DNA of 64,000 bases from Sphingobacterium sp. GTDB taxonomy: Bacteria > Bacteroidota > Bacteroidia > Sphingobacteriales > Sphingobacteriaceae. Location of the stretch: NCBI GenBank assembly GCA_031286695.1, contig JAITTY010000011.1, positions 62,001-126,000 on the forward strand, read 5' to 3'. Positions 54,312 through 63,814 of the stretch are shown in pieces. Numbering within the stretch: position 1 is the first letter of the stretch; each line of letters begins with the position of its first letter. The position numbers were made by a program, and so were the translations under genes. The notes beneath the pieces are model-generated. The model did not search any database. It was given only the letters and a program-made list of their open reading frames with translations, and was not told the DNA's origin.

Positions 54312-55931
54312 CTAGAAAATGTATTTCGTACTTAAGAAATTTGATTCATTTTCACTTACGATTTCATTTAACAATTTCTTGTTTTCTTCGGTGAACTTTG
54401 TGGCCACTAGAGAACGTATAGAGAATGAACGCAGAGCATCAACTACTGACAAGGTTCCTTCAGCACTGTCTTTTCTACCTGTGAAAGGGAAAGTATCTGG
54501 ACCGCGTTGGCATTGACAATTGATGTTTACACGGCTCACTTGATTGACCAGTGGATCAATAAGCGATGAAACAACAGCTGCATTATTACTAAAAATACTT
54601 ACTTGTTGTCCGTGCGAGGACCCGATTAGGTACTCGATAGGTTCTTCAAGGTCATCAAAAGGAACGACTGGTATAACTGGACCGAATTGTTCCTCTCTGT
54701 AAAGTTTCATCTGTGAATTGACAGGATAAACAATTGCAGGGTAGAAGAACGATTCTGCAACTTGACCACCATTCTCATTGACTACTTTTGCACCATATGC
54801 TTTTGCATCTTCAATGCATTCAGTCAAATAAGCCGGTTTATTGACTTCTGGAAGTGGAGTCAAAGACACACCCTTTTCCCAAGGCATTCCATATTTCAAT
54901 TTTGCGACTTCAGCAGAGAGACGTTTTAGGAACTCTTGTGCCAAGCTGCGATGTACATAGATAATTTTTAGTGCTGTACAACGTTGGCCATTGAAAGAGA
55001 GTGATCCCAATACAGTTTCAGAAACCGCGAGGTTTAAATCTGCGTCTTTTGTAATAATTGCTGCGTTTTTTGCGTCCAAGCCAAGAATAGCACGAAGGCG
55101 ATTCACCTTTGGATGCAATTTTTTAAGTTCATCAGCAACACGGCTTGAACCGATTAACGTTAAGACATTGATCTTTCCTGATAGCATTAAACTAGGAACA
55201 ATCTTATTGCCCCGACCATAGATTGTATTGACTACACCTTTAGGGAAACTGGTTCTAAAAGCATCTAATAAAGGATAATGTAATAAAGTACCATGTTTAG
55301 GTGGTTTGAATAACATGGTATTTCCCATGATCAATGCAGGAATCAATGTCGTGAATGTCTCATTCAACGGATAGTTGAATGGGCCCATACAAAGGACGAC
55401 GCCTAATGGAGATCTTCTGATTTGGGCGACAATACCTTGTTCGATTTGAAAACGTGAAGAATCACGGTCTATATCTTTCAATGCATCGATCGTTGCATAG
55501 ATGTATTCCACAGTACGGTCAAACTCTTTTACCGAGTCTGCATAGGATTTGCCAATTTCCCACATAATAAGCTTGACAACAATGTCCTTTTTGGCAATCA
55601 TCTTCTGTGTGAAATTTTCAACACAAGTAATACGATCGGCAACGCTCATTGTCGGCCATTCTCCACGGCCATTGTCGTATGCTTTTACAGCAGCTTCCAA
55701 GGCTTCCATGGACTCTTTTTCAGTACAAACAGGGAAACTACCGATGCGCTTACGTTTCAAGCCATCCTTAGTCTTCACACAGATTGGTGAAAAAACCTCG
55801 TTTACTTGACCCGTCCAAGAAATCATTTCTCCATTGGAAAGGAACTCTCTTTGATCGACCTGTTCGTCTAGTGTAAATTCTGCGGGAATGTCTTTCTCCT
55901 CATAGAAAATACTTTCTAAGTTTAAGCTCAT
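54312..55931 (-). CDS. gapN: GapN-like aldehyde dehydrogenase (NADP-dependent G3P dehydrogenase)
   Basis: The 539-residue aldehyde dehydrogenase resembles non-phosphorylating glyceraldehyde-3-phosphate dehydrogenase, which oxidises glyceraldehyde 3-phosphate to 3-phosphoglycerate with NADP. The nucleophile C318 lies in FNGQRCTALK and the coenzyme loop in MGPFNYPLN. A long insert RVNINCQCQRGPDTFPFTG near residues 475-493 is of the GapN kind. The usual ELGGK general-base motif reads LGLDAKN (residues 283-289), with glycine in place of the glutamate and an aspartate two residues later. At the end of the galacturonate operon it would handle the triose phosphate made by KDPG aldolase. It lies 71 bp after the transporter gene. 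A TATCTTTA box about 40 bp before the start hints at an extra promoter. Confidence 0.85.
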   Translation of the reverse strand: MSLNLESIFYEEKDIPAEFTLDEQVDQREFLSNGEMISWTGQVNEVFSPICVKTKDGLKRKRIGSFPVCTEKESMEALEAAVKAYDNGRGEWPTMSVADRITCVENFTQKMIAKKDIVVKLIMWEIGKSYADSVKEFDRTVEYIYATIDALKDIDRDSSRFQIEQGIVAQIRRSPLGVVLCMGPFNYPLNETFTTLIPALIMGNTMLFKPPKHGTLLHYPLLDAFRTSFPKGVVNTIYGRGNKIVPSLMLSGKINVLTLIGSSRVADELKKLHPKVNRLRAILGLDAKNAAIITKDADLNLAVSETVLGSLSFNGQRCTALKIIYVHRSLAQEFLKRLSAEVAKLKYGMPWEKGVSLTPLPEVNKPAYLTECIEDAKAYGAKVVNENGGQVAESFFYPAIVYPVNSQMKLYREEQFGPVIPVVPFDDLEEPIEYLIGSSHGQQVSIFSNNAAVVSSLIDPLVNQVSRVNINCQCQRGPDTFPFTGRKDSAEGTLSVVDALRSFSIRSLVATKFTEENKKLLNEIVSENESNFLSTKYIF

Positions 55932-56002
55932 TGTTTTTAAAAATGGTTTAGATTGATATTTATAAAGATATTGCTAATATAATACAAATTTTGCAATATA
56001 TG

Positions 56003-57439
56003 TTAATTTTTTATTAAAATAAGTTTAGGTACTAGTGTTTTCATTACAAGCCATGCAATTAAATATGCTATGGCGCAGAAAGAAAAGATAATGAAGTATC
56101 CTGCCTCTTCTCCTTTAAAGCCCATAAAGACTAGCTGAGTTTCTTTTGCATAATCAAATAACCATCCAGACGTTTTGTTGATGATAAAGGCTCCTACACC
56201 CCCAGCGAGTCCCCCAATTCCAGTAACAGTCGCAATGGCACGTTTAGGAAAAGAATCACCAATAGTCGAAAAAATATTAGCAGACCATGATTGGTGTGCA
56301 GCTCCAGCAAAACCGATCAAAATGACAGGTATCCAATAGGAAATGTGACCCAGTGGCTGGGCGAGAAGTACAACTAAGGGTACAAAAGCAAATAACAACA
56401 TAGCTTTCATACGGCCCTCATAAGCATTCATTCCTTTCTTGTCAACAAAATAGGTTGGTAGCCACCCGCCATAAATAGACAACATGGTAATGGCATATAA
56501 AACGAATATTGCCAATTGTCCTTCGGTATCCGATGATTTGATGTCGTATACAGCTGAAAGATAGGCCGGCATCCAAAATAAGAAGAACCACCATACACCA
56601 TCAGTCATAAATTTACCAAATACAAAAGCCCAAGTTTGCTTGTATTTTAGACATTCCGATATGGTCGTTCTTGGTTGTTTGGTTGCTCCGCTTTGTTCTG
56701 TTTCATGATCATCCTGGTGAATATAAGCCAATTCTGCGGCATTTACTTTCGGGTTTTCGTGTGGCTTTTTATAAAGAAAAATCCAAAAGCCCATCCAGAC
56801 AAATCCTAGAGCACCAATAATGATAAAAGACATCTCCCAGCCCCAGTGTGCTGCGATGACGGGGATGGTCAGTGGGGCTGCTAATGCTCCTATGGTTGCC
56901 CCTGAATTGAAAATACTGGTAGACAGGGCGCGATCTTTCTTTGGGAAATACTCTGCTGTAGCTTTAATCGCGGCGGGGAAGTTACCAGCCTCGCCTACAG
57001 CAAGAACAAACCGGGCAAAAATAAATAGATTGACGCTGACACTCATTACTAAACCCACGTTGTTAACCTGAGAAATTGCCTCTTTTGCTCCTTCGAAACC
57101 AACAAACCATTCACCGGCGACAATGCCTGAAGTCGCTATACCACAGAATGCATGTAATATCGCGCCAATGGACCAGATTCCGATCGCCCATAAAAAGCCT
57201 TTTTTTGTATCCAGCCAATCGACAAAGCGGCCTGCAAAAAGCATACTGATCGCATAAAAGATCGAAAATAATGCTGTAATGTTGCCATAGTCGGTATTTG
57301 TCCAATGAAATTCAGGACTGATAAAATCCTTCCAAGTTAAGGACAGCACCTGACGATCCAGATAATTGATTGTAGTAGCAAAAAATAGTAGCGAGCATAT
57401 CACCCAACGGTAATTACCCTTTTTCTCCGTGTTAATCAT
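56003..57439 (-). CDS. MFS hexuronate transporter (ExuT-like, ACS family)
   Basis: The 478-residue inner-membrane protein has about 12 helices and belongs to the anion:cation symporter family. Features are YRWVICSLLFFATTINYLDRQVLSL (the N-terminal NYLDR motif), FVLAVGEAGNFPAAIKATAEYFP (the RFVLAVGEAGNFPA signature), and STSIFNSGATIGALAAPL. ExuT imports galacturonate or glucuronate with protons. Its place in the galacturonate operon supports that substrate. It lies 99 bp after kdgA; that gap contains the sequence AACGTTTGC, which matches the core of the LacI-operator palindrome. Confidence 0.92.
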   Translation of the reverse strand: MINTEKKGNYRWVICSLLFFATTINYLDRQVLSLTWKDFISPEFHWTNTDYGNITALFSIFYAISMLFAGRFVDWLDTKKGFLWAIGIWSIGAILHAFCGIATSGIVAGEWFVGFEGAKEAISQVNNVGLVMSVSVNLFIFARFVLAVGEAGNFPAAIKATAEYFPKKDRALSTSIFNSGATIGALAAPLTIPVIAAHWGWEMSFIIIGALGFVWMGFWIFLYKKPHENPKVNAAELAYIHQDDHETEQSGATKQPRTTISECLKYKQTWAFVFGKFMTDGVWWFFLFWMPAYLSAVYDIKSSDTEGQLAIFVLYAITMLSIYGGWLPTYFVDKKGMNAYEGRMKAMLLFAFVPLVVLLAQPLGHISYWIPVILIGFAGAAHQSWSANIFSTIGDSFPKRAIATVTGIGGLAGGVGAFIINKTSGWLFDYAKETQLVFMGFKGEEAGYFIIFSFCAIAYLIAWLVMKTLVPKLILIKN

Positions 57440-57504
57440 AATGGGTTTAATAGTTTATTTTTAGTATACCTGTCTGTTTTTGTGTACCAATAATATCTCC
57501 TCCG

Positions 57505-57513
57505 AACGTTTGC
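57505..57513. promoter_or_regulatory. Possible second LacI-operator core before the transporter gene
   Basis: AACGTTTGC is identical to a 9-bp stretch of the 26-bp palindrome at 46580-46605. It lies in the 99-bp gap between kdgA and the ExuT-like gene, the longest gap in the catabolic operon, 66 bp before the transporter start. The flanks (CCG before, TTT after) do not complete a palindrome, so the match is partial. Confidence 0.3.
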
Positions 57514-57538
57514 TTTTTAAGGCAGTATTGAGGGATGG

Positions 57539-58183
57539 TTACCGTGCCTTTGACACAAAGTCAAGAGCCTTTTTAGTGTTTTCGAATAAATTGACGGTGT
57601 TTTTAGGGTCAATTAGCTTACTGCCCATGCCTACAGCGCATACACCTGATTTGAACCATGCTTTTAAATTCTCCATTTCGATTTCTACGCCCCCCGTCGG
57701 CATAAATTTCTGACCTTTAAAGAGATCTCGTATCGAAGACATAAATGCCGGCCCCAGGATATTTGCAGGAAACAATTTTATAAGCGCTGCCTCTTGCTGC
57801 TGCGCGGTATAGATTTCTGTGGGTGTCATACAGCCTGGAATCCATAGCTTATGCTGCTCATGTACAAGGGAACCAACGAGTGGATTTACAATAGGAGAAA
57901 CAATAAAATCCGCTCCAATTTGCAGAAATTGTTGAGCTTCATCAACTGATTTTATGGTGCCAATACCTAAATAAAGATCAGGCATTTCGAGGTCTCTAGT
58001 TGCAATTAAGCGTTCGAAAACAGCCAATGCTTCGGGGCCGCGATTTGTAAATTCAAAGACACGTATACCAGCTCGGTATAGGGTTCGCAGAATCTCGATA
58101 CTTTCTGCTTTATCGTGATGGAAGAACAAAGGAAGTGTCCCTTGCTCTATAATTTTATCTAATACAATTTCTTTCAAATTCAT
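57539..58183 (-). CDS. kdgA: KDPG aldolase (2-dehydro-3-deoxy-phosphogluconate aldolase)
   Basis: The enzyme cleaves KDPG to pyruvate and glyceraldehyde 3-phosphate, the last sugar step of the galacturonate pathway. The product has 214 residues, the normal length. The Schiff-base lysine is K136 (in LIKLFPAN), the catalytic glutamate E44 (in VFEFTNRG), and GTIKSVDEA and PTGGVE line the active site and phosphate loop. Its ATG overlaps the stop of kdgK by 4 bp (ATGA), so the two are translationally coupled. Confidence 0.95.
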   Translation of the reverse strand: MNLKEIVLDKIIEQGTLPLFFHHDKAESIEILRTLYRAGIRVFEFTNRGPEALAVFERLIATRDLEMPDLYLGIGTIKSVDEAQQFLQIGADFIVSPIVNPLVGSLVHEQHKLWIPGCMTPTEIYTAQQQEAALIKLFPANILGPAFMSSIRDLFKGQKFMPTGGVEIEMENLKAWFKSGVCAVGMGSKLIDPKNTVNLFENTKKALDFVSKAR

Positions 58184-59211
58184 GCTGTCATTCTATTTTT
58201 TATGTCTTCCACAGTACTTGTTGTCGCATCGCTGGCGATGAATAATTTATCGAACGCTGCGAGCGTTGCAAACTCTAGGGTTTCTTTTGGAGAAAGGTTG
58301 GAGTACAACCCATAAATCAAACCAGCCATAAAGCAATCTCCACTACCTACTTTATCCAAAATTTCTTCTGCAGTATATTCCGTTGATTTAATCAGGCTGT
58401 CTTTGTCAAACAGCGTGGTATAATACTTGATTCCCTTATTTTGATAGTCAAAACGAAAGGTATTGGCCACATATTGACAAATCGGATTCGCGGAAATAAT
58501 TTCCTTACTTGTACGATCTGCTTGTGCCAGTAGATCTTCTTCCCGATATCCAGAAGAAGAAGTTAAGAATTGTTCGTCTAGCTGGGTTCCGAGCATCTGA
58601 TGAGCGGCCCATATATTGCCCATAATTAAATTACAATATTGGGCAATTTCGGGCATAATCTCTTTCGGTGCCTTTCCATATTTCCAGAGTTTAGCGCGAT
58701 AATTAAGGTCCAATGATACAAAGATTGCTTTCTCTTGTGCTTTTTTTACAGCTTCCAGGCATAGGTCCGCTATATCTTGGCTAATTGCAGGACAGATGGC
58801 TGAAAAATGAAACCATTTGACATCGGCAAAAATCTCTTCCCAGTCTATGTTACCCACTTTGAGGTTTGCAAACGATGAGTTCGCACGATCATAAATGACC
58901 CCCGCATTTTTTAGATCTTTTCCTTTTGGGAGATAGTAAATACCCAATCTCTCGCCAGTCCACTGCATCGCTGATGTGTCTATATTTCTGCGTTGCAGGT
59001 AGCTATCAATACCTTCACAGATGGCATTTTGGGGAATAGCAGATAAATAGGATGACGGTACATTCCACAGCGCTAGGGCTGTGGCTACATTCAGCTCCGC
59101 TCCGCCGACGTAGAAAGGCAGCTGATGTTGTTCAATCCAATCCCTTTCGATGTCGGGACAGATCCGCAACAACAATTCTCCAAAGCTTAAAACTTTACCC
59201 TGCATGTTCAT
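58180..59211 (-). CDS. kdgK: 2-dehydro-3-deoxygluconokinase (PfkB family)
   Basis: The 343-residue ribokinase-type enzyme phosphorylates KDG to KDPG with ATP. PfkB features are GELLLRICPD at the N-terminus, the glycine-rich VGGAELNVATALA near residues 32-44, and the catalytic GSGDCF motif with base D292. It overlaps uxaC by one base (TAATG) upstream and kdgA by 4 bp downstream. The pathway context supports KDG over other sugars; the PfkB fold alone does not define the substrate. Confidence 0.92.
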   Translation of the reverse strand: MNMQGKVLSFGELLLRICPDIERDWIEQHQLPFYVGGAELNVATALALWNVPSSYLSAIPQNAICEGIDSYLQRRNIDTSAMQWTGERLGIYYLPKGKDLKNAGVIYDRANSSFANLKVGNIDWEEIFADVKWFHFSAICPAISQDIADLCLEAVKKAQEKAIFVSLDLNYRAKLWKYGKAPKEIMPEIAQYCNLIMGNIWAAHQMLGTQLDEQFLTSSSGYREEDLLAQADRTSKEIISANPICQYVANTFRFDYQNKGIKYYTTLFDKDSLIKSTEYTAEEILDKVGSGDCFMAGLIYGLYSNLSPKETLEFATLAAFDKLFIASDATTSTVEDIKNRMTA

Positions 59212-60611
59212 TAAAATTCAAAATATTCTTTCGCGTTATTATAGCTGATATCTGCTATGATTTTCCCTACCCATTCGATATCATTTGGTATCTCCCCCTT
59301 TTCAATGTCCTGTCCGAAGATGTCGCACAACAATCTTCTGAAATATTCATGCCTTGGAAATGAAAGGAAGCTTCTAGAATCTGTCAACATACCGACGAGA
59401 CGGCTCAATAAACCCATATTTGACAGTGTATTGATCTGCTTTGTCATACCATCTTTTTGGTCTAGAAACCACCAAGCTGAGCCAAACTGAATTTTTCCCT
59501 TGATTGAACCATCATTGAAATTCCCGATCATAGTTGCAATAAGTTCATTGTCGGCAGGATTGAGATTATACAAGATGGTCTTGGTTAGCTTGTCTTGATC
59601 GTCTAATTTATTCAAAAATTTTGACAATGCACGTGCCTGGCTAAAATCTCCGATCGAATCCCAACCTGTATCTGGTCCGATCAAACGATGCATACGGGCA
59701 TTGTTGTTGCGCAATGCTCCTAAGTGATATTGTTGAACCCAGCCTTTTTCATGATCCCATTCTGCAAAATAAATCAGCATGGCGGATTTGAATTTTAGAT
59801 TTTCGGTCGGAGAGATTTCCTTTTTTGTACGGATCTTGTCAAAGATCGTCACGATCTCCTGTTCGGTATAATCTTCTGCATAGATTTGTTCTAATCCGTG
59901 ATCCGATACTTTGCATCCATTGGCAGCAAAGAAATCATGTCTTGTTTTTAACGCGTTTAAATAATCTCCCAAGCTATTGATCTGCATGTCGCTGACCACT
60001 TCCAGTTTGTCGATATATTGATTCAATGCAATGATATCATCCGAGTTCATCGCTTTATCCGGACGAAACGCGGGAAGCATCTTGAACGATTCTTTTTCCT
60101 TTGCGAATTGTTGATGAAACTCGAGGCTATCGATAGGATCGTCTGTGGTACAAACGACTTCAACGTTCATCATCTTCAGTAATCCGCGAACCGAATGACT
60201 ATCTTGTTGTAATAATGCACCTGTATCGGCATATATCTTGGCTGCTGTCTTTGGGGACAACAAATCTGTGATACCAAAATACCGCTGTAATTCGAGGTGT
60301 GTCCAGTGATGTAATGGATTGCGTAGTGTATAAGGAACAGTTTCTGCCCACTTGATAAATTTTTCCTCATCGGAAGCATCACCTGTAATATAACGCTCAT
60401 TGACACCATTGGCCCGCATCGCCCGCCATTTGTAATGATCGCCATGTAACCAGACCTGACTAATATTGTCAAATTTTACGTTATGAGCGATCTGTTCCGG
60501 AATCAAGTGATTATGATAATCAATGATCGGCAAATGCTTTGAATAGTTGTGATACAGCTGTTCTGCTGTTTTTGTGTTTAATAAAAAGTTGTCGTCTAAA
60601 AAAGCTTTCAT
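59211..60611 (-). CDS. uxaC: Glucuronate/galacturonate isomerase
   Basis: UxaC converts D-galacturonate to D-tagaturonate (or glucuronate to fructuronate). The start at ATG 60611 gives 466 residues, the family length, beginning MKAFLDDNFLL; the frame opens 13 codons earlier inside the end of uxaA. The amidohydrolase-fold metal motif DYHNH (H33, H35) and motifs WTHLELQRYFG, GLLKMMNVEVVCTTDDP and SFLSFPRHEYFRRLLCD (core PRHEYFRR) are all present. It lies 14 bp after uxaA in a tight operon. Confidence 0.96.
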   Translation of the reverse strand: MKAFLDDNFLLNTKTAEQLYHNYSKHLPIIDYHNHLIPEQIAHNVKFDNISQVWLHGDHYKWRAMRANGVNERYITGDASDEEKFIKWAETVPYTLRNPLHHWTHLELQRYFGITDLLSPKTAAKIYADTGALLQQDSHSVRGLLKMMNVEVVCTTDDPIDSLEFHQQFAKEKESFKMLPAFRPDKAMNSDDIIALNQYIDKLEVVSDMQINSLGDYLNALKTRHDFFAANGCKVSDHGLEQIYAEDYTEQEIVTIFDKIRTKKEISPTENLKFKSAMLIYFAEWDHEKGWVQQYHLGALRNNNARMHRLIGPDTGWDSIGDFSQARALSKFLNKLDDQDKLTKTILYNLNPADNELIATMIGNFNDGSIKGKIQFGSAWWFLDQKDGMTKQINTLSNMGLLSRLVGMLTDSRSFLSFPRHEYFRRLLCDIFGQDIEKGEIPNDIEWVGKIIADISYNNAKEYFEF

Positions 60612-60625
60612 ACAATATCCTATTT

Positions 60626-62272
60626 TTATAAACTCACACCTCTTTTCCAAGGTATGAAATCGTCTTGATTTAATTGGACAGCCTTTGGTGTTATTTCACC
60701 ACTGGCTGCTTTGATACAATATTCTAAAATGTCTTCTCCCATGGTTTGGATCGATTTCTCACCGTCTATAATAGGACCTGTATTGATATCGATAATGTCG
60801 GCCATTTTGGTTGCCAGTATATTATTTGTTGCAACTTTGATGACCGGACATATTGGATTGCCGGTAGGGGTACCCAGTCCAGTCGTAAACAGAATTAGTG
60901 TTGCGCCAGCAGCAGCTTTCCCTGTGGTCGCTTCTACATCATTTCCTGGAGTGCATACTAGGTTAAGACCCGGCTTCGTCGCTTCCTCGGTATAATCCAA
61001 AACATCCACAACGGGCGAAGTACCGCCTTTTTTTGCGGCACCATTACTTTTTATCGCATCCGTGATAAGTCCATCACGGATATTGCCTGGAGATGGATTC
61101 ATATAAAAACCCGAACCAACAGCCTCGGCAGCATTGCTGTAGGCGGTCATGAGATCGATGAATTTATTGGCGGCCTTTGGATCGATGGTACGGTCTATTA
61201 GATTCTGCTCGGCACCACATAATTCTGGAAATTCAGCCAACAGTACCTTTCCGCCTAGAGCAACCAAAAGGTCGGCAGTATAACCGACAGCGGGATTGGC
61301 TGAGATACCACTGAATCCATCACTGCCGCCGCATTTTACACCCAAGGTTAATTTGCTCAATGGTACGGGTTGTCGGCTTAGTTTATTAATTTCTGTCAGT
61401 CCAATAAATGTTTGTAGTATCGCTTCTTTCAGCAGTTGCTCCTCACTTTTTGATTGTTGCTGTTCAAATAAGTATAGTGGTTTGTCAAAACCCGGATTAC
61501 GTAGCTTGATATCGTTGACTAGATCATTCAGCTGTAAATTTTGGCAGCCCAAACTCAATACTGTGATACCCGCGACATTCGGATGGTCGGCGTAGGCGGC
61601 AAGTAACTTACTCAAGATGGCAGCATCTTGTCGGATTCCGCCACAACCACCCTGATGGTTTAAAAATTTGATCCCATCTACGTTTTTGAATACGCGATCC
61701 GATTGCTCCGTAATTGTGTTTAGCTGCTCGAGTGAGGATAGGTCCAGTGTTTCCCCCTTTTCATAGGCTTTTAACAGTTGATGTGTGAAGTTCTTGTATT
61801 TTCCAGTGACTGAATAACCAAGCTCATTGTATAGTGCCTCTTTGATCACGTCAAGATTTCTGTTTTCGCAGAAAACGGTTGGAATAAACAGCCAATAATT
61901 TGCAGTGCCAACACGGCCGTCCGGACGGAGATAACCATTGAAAGTTCTTCCTTCAAACTTTGAAACATCAGGCTTTTCCCAGTGATAATGTGAGGGCCTA
62001 AAATGATATGGCTCTGCAGCATGTTTGGTATTCTCAGTATTCATGATGCTTCCTTGAGGGATATCAAATTGAGCTTTACCTACGAGTACGCCGTACATAT
62101 GTATTTCGTCACCAAAGTGCATGTCTTGCATAAAAAATTTATGCTTGGCCGGAATATCTTCCTGTAGAATATAATGTGTGCCCTCAAATGAAATTGCGTC
62201 ACCTTTCTTGAGATTTTGTAAGGCGACCAATACATTGTCTTTGGGGTGTATCTTTAATACGTTATTTTTCAT
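60626..62272 (-). CDS. uxaA: Altronate dehydratase
   Basis: UxaA dehydrates D-altronate to KDG. The 548-residue protein holds an N-terminal SAF domain (about residues 10-95) and a C-terminal catalytic part (about 105-545) with HQGGCGGIRQDA, LTLGVKCGGSDGFSGISANPAVG (core GVKCGGSDG) and CTPGNDVEATTGKAAAG, whose cysteines fit the iron-binding site. It is the fused full-length form. It lies 12 bp after uxaB, in order with the pathway. Confidence 0.95.
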   Translation of the reverse strand: MKNNVLKIHPKDNVLVALQNLKKGDAISFEGTHYILQEDIPAKHKFFMQDMHFGDEIHMYGVLVGKAQFDIPQGSIMNTENTKHAAEPYHFRPSHYHWEKPDVSKFEGRTFNGYLRPDGRVGTANYWLFIPTVFCENRNLDVIKEALYNELGYSVTGKYKNFTHQLLKAYEKGETLDLSSLEQLNTITEQSDRVFKNVDGIKFLNHQGGCGGIRQDAAILSKLLAAYADHPNVAGITVLSLGCQNLQLNDLVNDIKLRNPGFDKPLYLFEQQQSKSEEQLLKEAILQTFIGLTEINKLSRQPVPLSKLTLGVKCGGSDGFSGISANPAVGYTADLLVALGGKVLLAEFPELCGAEQNLIDRTIDPKAANKFIDLMTAYSNAAEAVGSGFYMNPSPGNIRDGLITDAIKSNGAAKKGGTSPVVDVLDYTEEATKPGLNLVCTPGNDVEATTGKAAAGATLILFTTGLGTPTGNPICPVIKVATNNILATKMADIIDINTGPIIDGEKSIQTMGEDILEYCIKAASGEITPKAVQLNQDDFIPWKRGVSL

Positions 62273-62284
62273 CTGTAGCGTTAT

Positions 62285-63802
62285 TTATACCTTTTTATTG
62301 TCAAGAACTGATGAAATTTCGAGTGCCTTTAATGCTCCTACTTCAATGATCTGTTGTAATTTCTGGTTGACTGTTTCTTCAAAATGAGGGAACTCCGTTA
62401 AATTGATTCCCCATAAATCTGTATCTGAAAGTACGGTATGGACAAGTTTATCTGGATTGATCCAGGCGGCATGTAATCTCGGTGCTGATTCGTCCTGAAG
62501 TACGATTGTTCGTCCATTGATCAATTGCTCATATTGATTACCGTTCAGCTTAGATTTTAATAGATAGAGATAAGCCGCAAATCCAAGTGCGAACAGTTGT
62601 GGAGCTTCATGGTGTGTTGTATACCACTTTCTTAACAGTGGGATATTGCGCATTGCCATTTTTGAGCTATAATTTAAAGCTATGGATTCCCATTTGTGTT
62701 CGAGATGCGGATTAGCAAAGCGGTCGATGACTTTGGATGAAAAATCGTTGATGTCCGCAACTGAAATATTGTCGCTTAAAATGGCTGGACCAATTTCATC
62801 CTGCATTAAAAGACGTATAAATTGATTAAATGCTGTATTTTGCATAGCCTCCTTTACTGTTTCGAAGCCCGCAAGAAGGGCAAGGGCACAACTTAGGGTA
62901 TGCGTTCCATTGAGCAGTCTTAGTTTGATTTCCTTGTACTTTTCAATTGAAGGAACCAACAATACATTCGGATCTGCCAATGCAAAGGAAAGACGTTGTT
63001 GCACACGTTCAGAAATAGCTTCTATCGCCCATAAGCGAAAGGGTTCGGCCATAATCATCAATTGATCTTCATAGCCTAGTAAAGTGCAGGCTTTGGTGTA
63101 TTCCGCTAGAGGCAATGCTCCGGGAACAATACGATCGACTAAGGTGTTGCAAAAGTCATTGGCGGTATCAAGCCAGTCCATAAACTCTTCTGGGAGCTTA
63201 TTCAGCTTAGCCAAGGCGGTGACGATTGATTTCAATTTAGTTCCATTGTCGGTAATTAATTCGGCAGGGACGACAGTTAAGCCCTTATTTTTATCCGCAT
63301 TGAAGTAAACAAATCTCCGGTAGAGAATAGCCAAAAGTTTACCCGGAAAAGAAGCCGGTGGTGCGTCATTGATATTGTCTTCACTCATAACAATGCCGAC
63401 TTCAGTGGTGTTGGAGAAGACAATTTCAAGATCTGGATTTTCGGCGCTTTTTAATATTTCTGACCAATGTTGGTTGGCCGCTAACACACGAGAAATCGAA
63501 TTATTGATTTCGTATTGTGAAATCTCTTTACTGTCTTCTATCCCTTTAATGGATAATGTGTATAGGTTGTCCTGTTGTTCGAAGGCATCAGCACCGGCCG
63601 AACTTGTTGACTTTATAACCAGGATTCTACCGCAAAACAGTTTTTTCTGATTTGCTTTATGGACAAAATAATCCGGGAGGCCTCTGAGTAACACACCTGT
63701 GCCAAATTGAAGAATCTTTTCTGGATAAAGGAAAGAGGACTCTGTCGGTTTGCTGATGTGATCAGAATTGATTGTATGTATAGTATGTTGTGTCAGTAAC
63801 AT
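62285..63802 (-). CDS. uxaB: Tagaturonate reductase (altronate oxidoreductase)
   Basis: UxaB reduces D-tagaturonate to D-altronate with NADH. The 505-residue protein has the mannitol-dehydrogenase-family layout: an N-terminal Rossmann domain (LQFGTGVLLRGLPDYFVHKAN near residues 31-51, with the core FGTGVLLRG), VVPAELITDNGTKL, and the C-terminal domain with the K-x3-N-x2-H type motif (KLRLLNGTHTLSCAL; here NGTH). It is the first complete gene of the catabolic operon in the window, 12 bp after the pectate-lyase gene. Confidence 0.95.
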   Translation of the reverse strand: MLLTQHTIHTINSDHISKPTESSFLYPEKILQFGTGVLLRGLPDYFVHKANQKKLFCGRILVIKSTSSAGADAFEQQDNLYTLSIKGIEDSKEISQYEINNSISRVLAANQHWSEILKSAENPDLEIVFSNTTEVGIVMSEDNINDAPPASFPGKLLAILYRRFVYFNADKNKGLTVVPAELITDNGTKLKSIVTALAKLNKLPEEFMDWLDTANDFCNTLVDRIVPGALPLAEYTKACTLLGYEDQLMIMAEPFRLWAIEAISERVQQRLSFALADPNVLLVPSIEKYKEIKLRLLNGTHTLSCALALLAGFETVKEAMQNTAFNQFIRLLMQDEIGPAILSDNISVADINDFSSKVIDRFANPHLEHKWESIALNYSSKMAMRNIPLLRKWYTTHHEAPQLFALGFAAYLYLLKSKLNGNQYEQLINGRTIVLQDESAPRLHAAWINPDKLVHTVLSDTDLWGINLTEFPHFEETVNQKLQQIIEVGALKALEISSVLDNKKV

Positions 63803-63814
63803 CTGCTCGTTTTA

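Noticed and set aside
55938..55995. ATATTGC...GCAATAT inverted repeat before gapN as an operator
   Set aside because: Short arms, wide A+T-rich spacer and no resemblance to the LacI palindrome; likely chance.
57480..57713. A 77-codon plus-strand frame between kdgA and the transporter gene
   Set aside because: Mostly antisense to kdgA; no coding resemblance.
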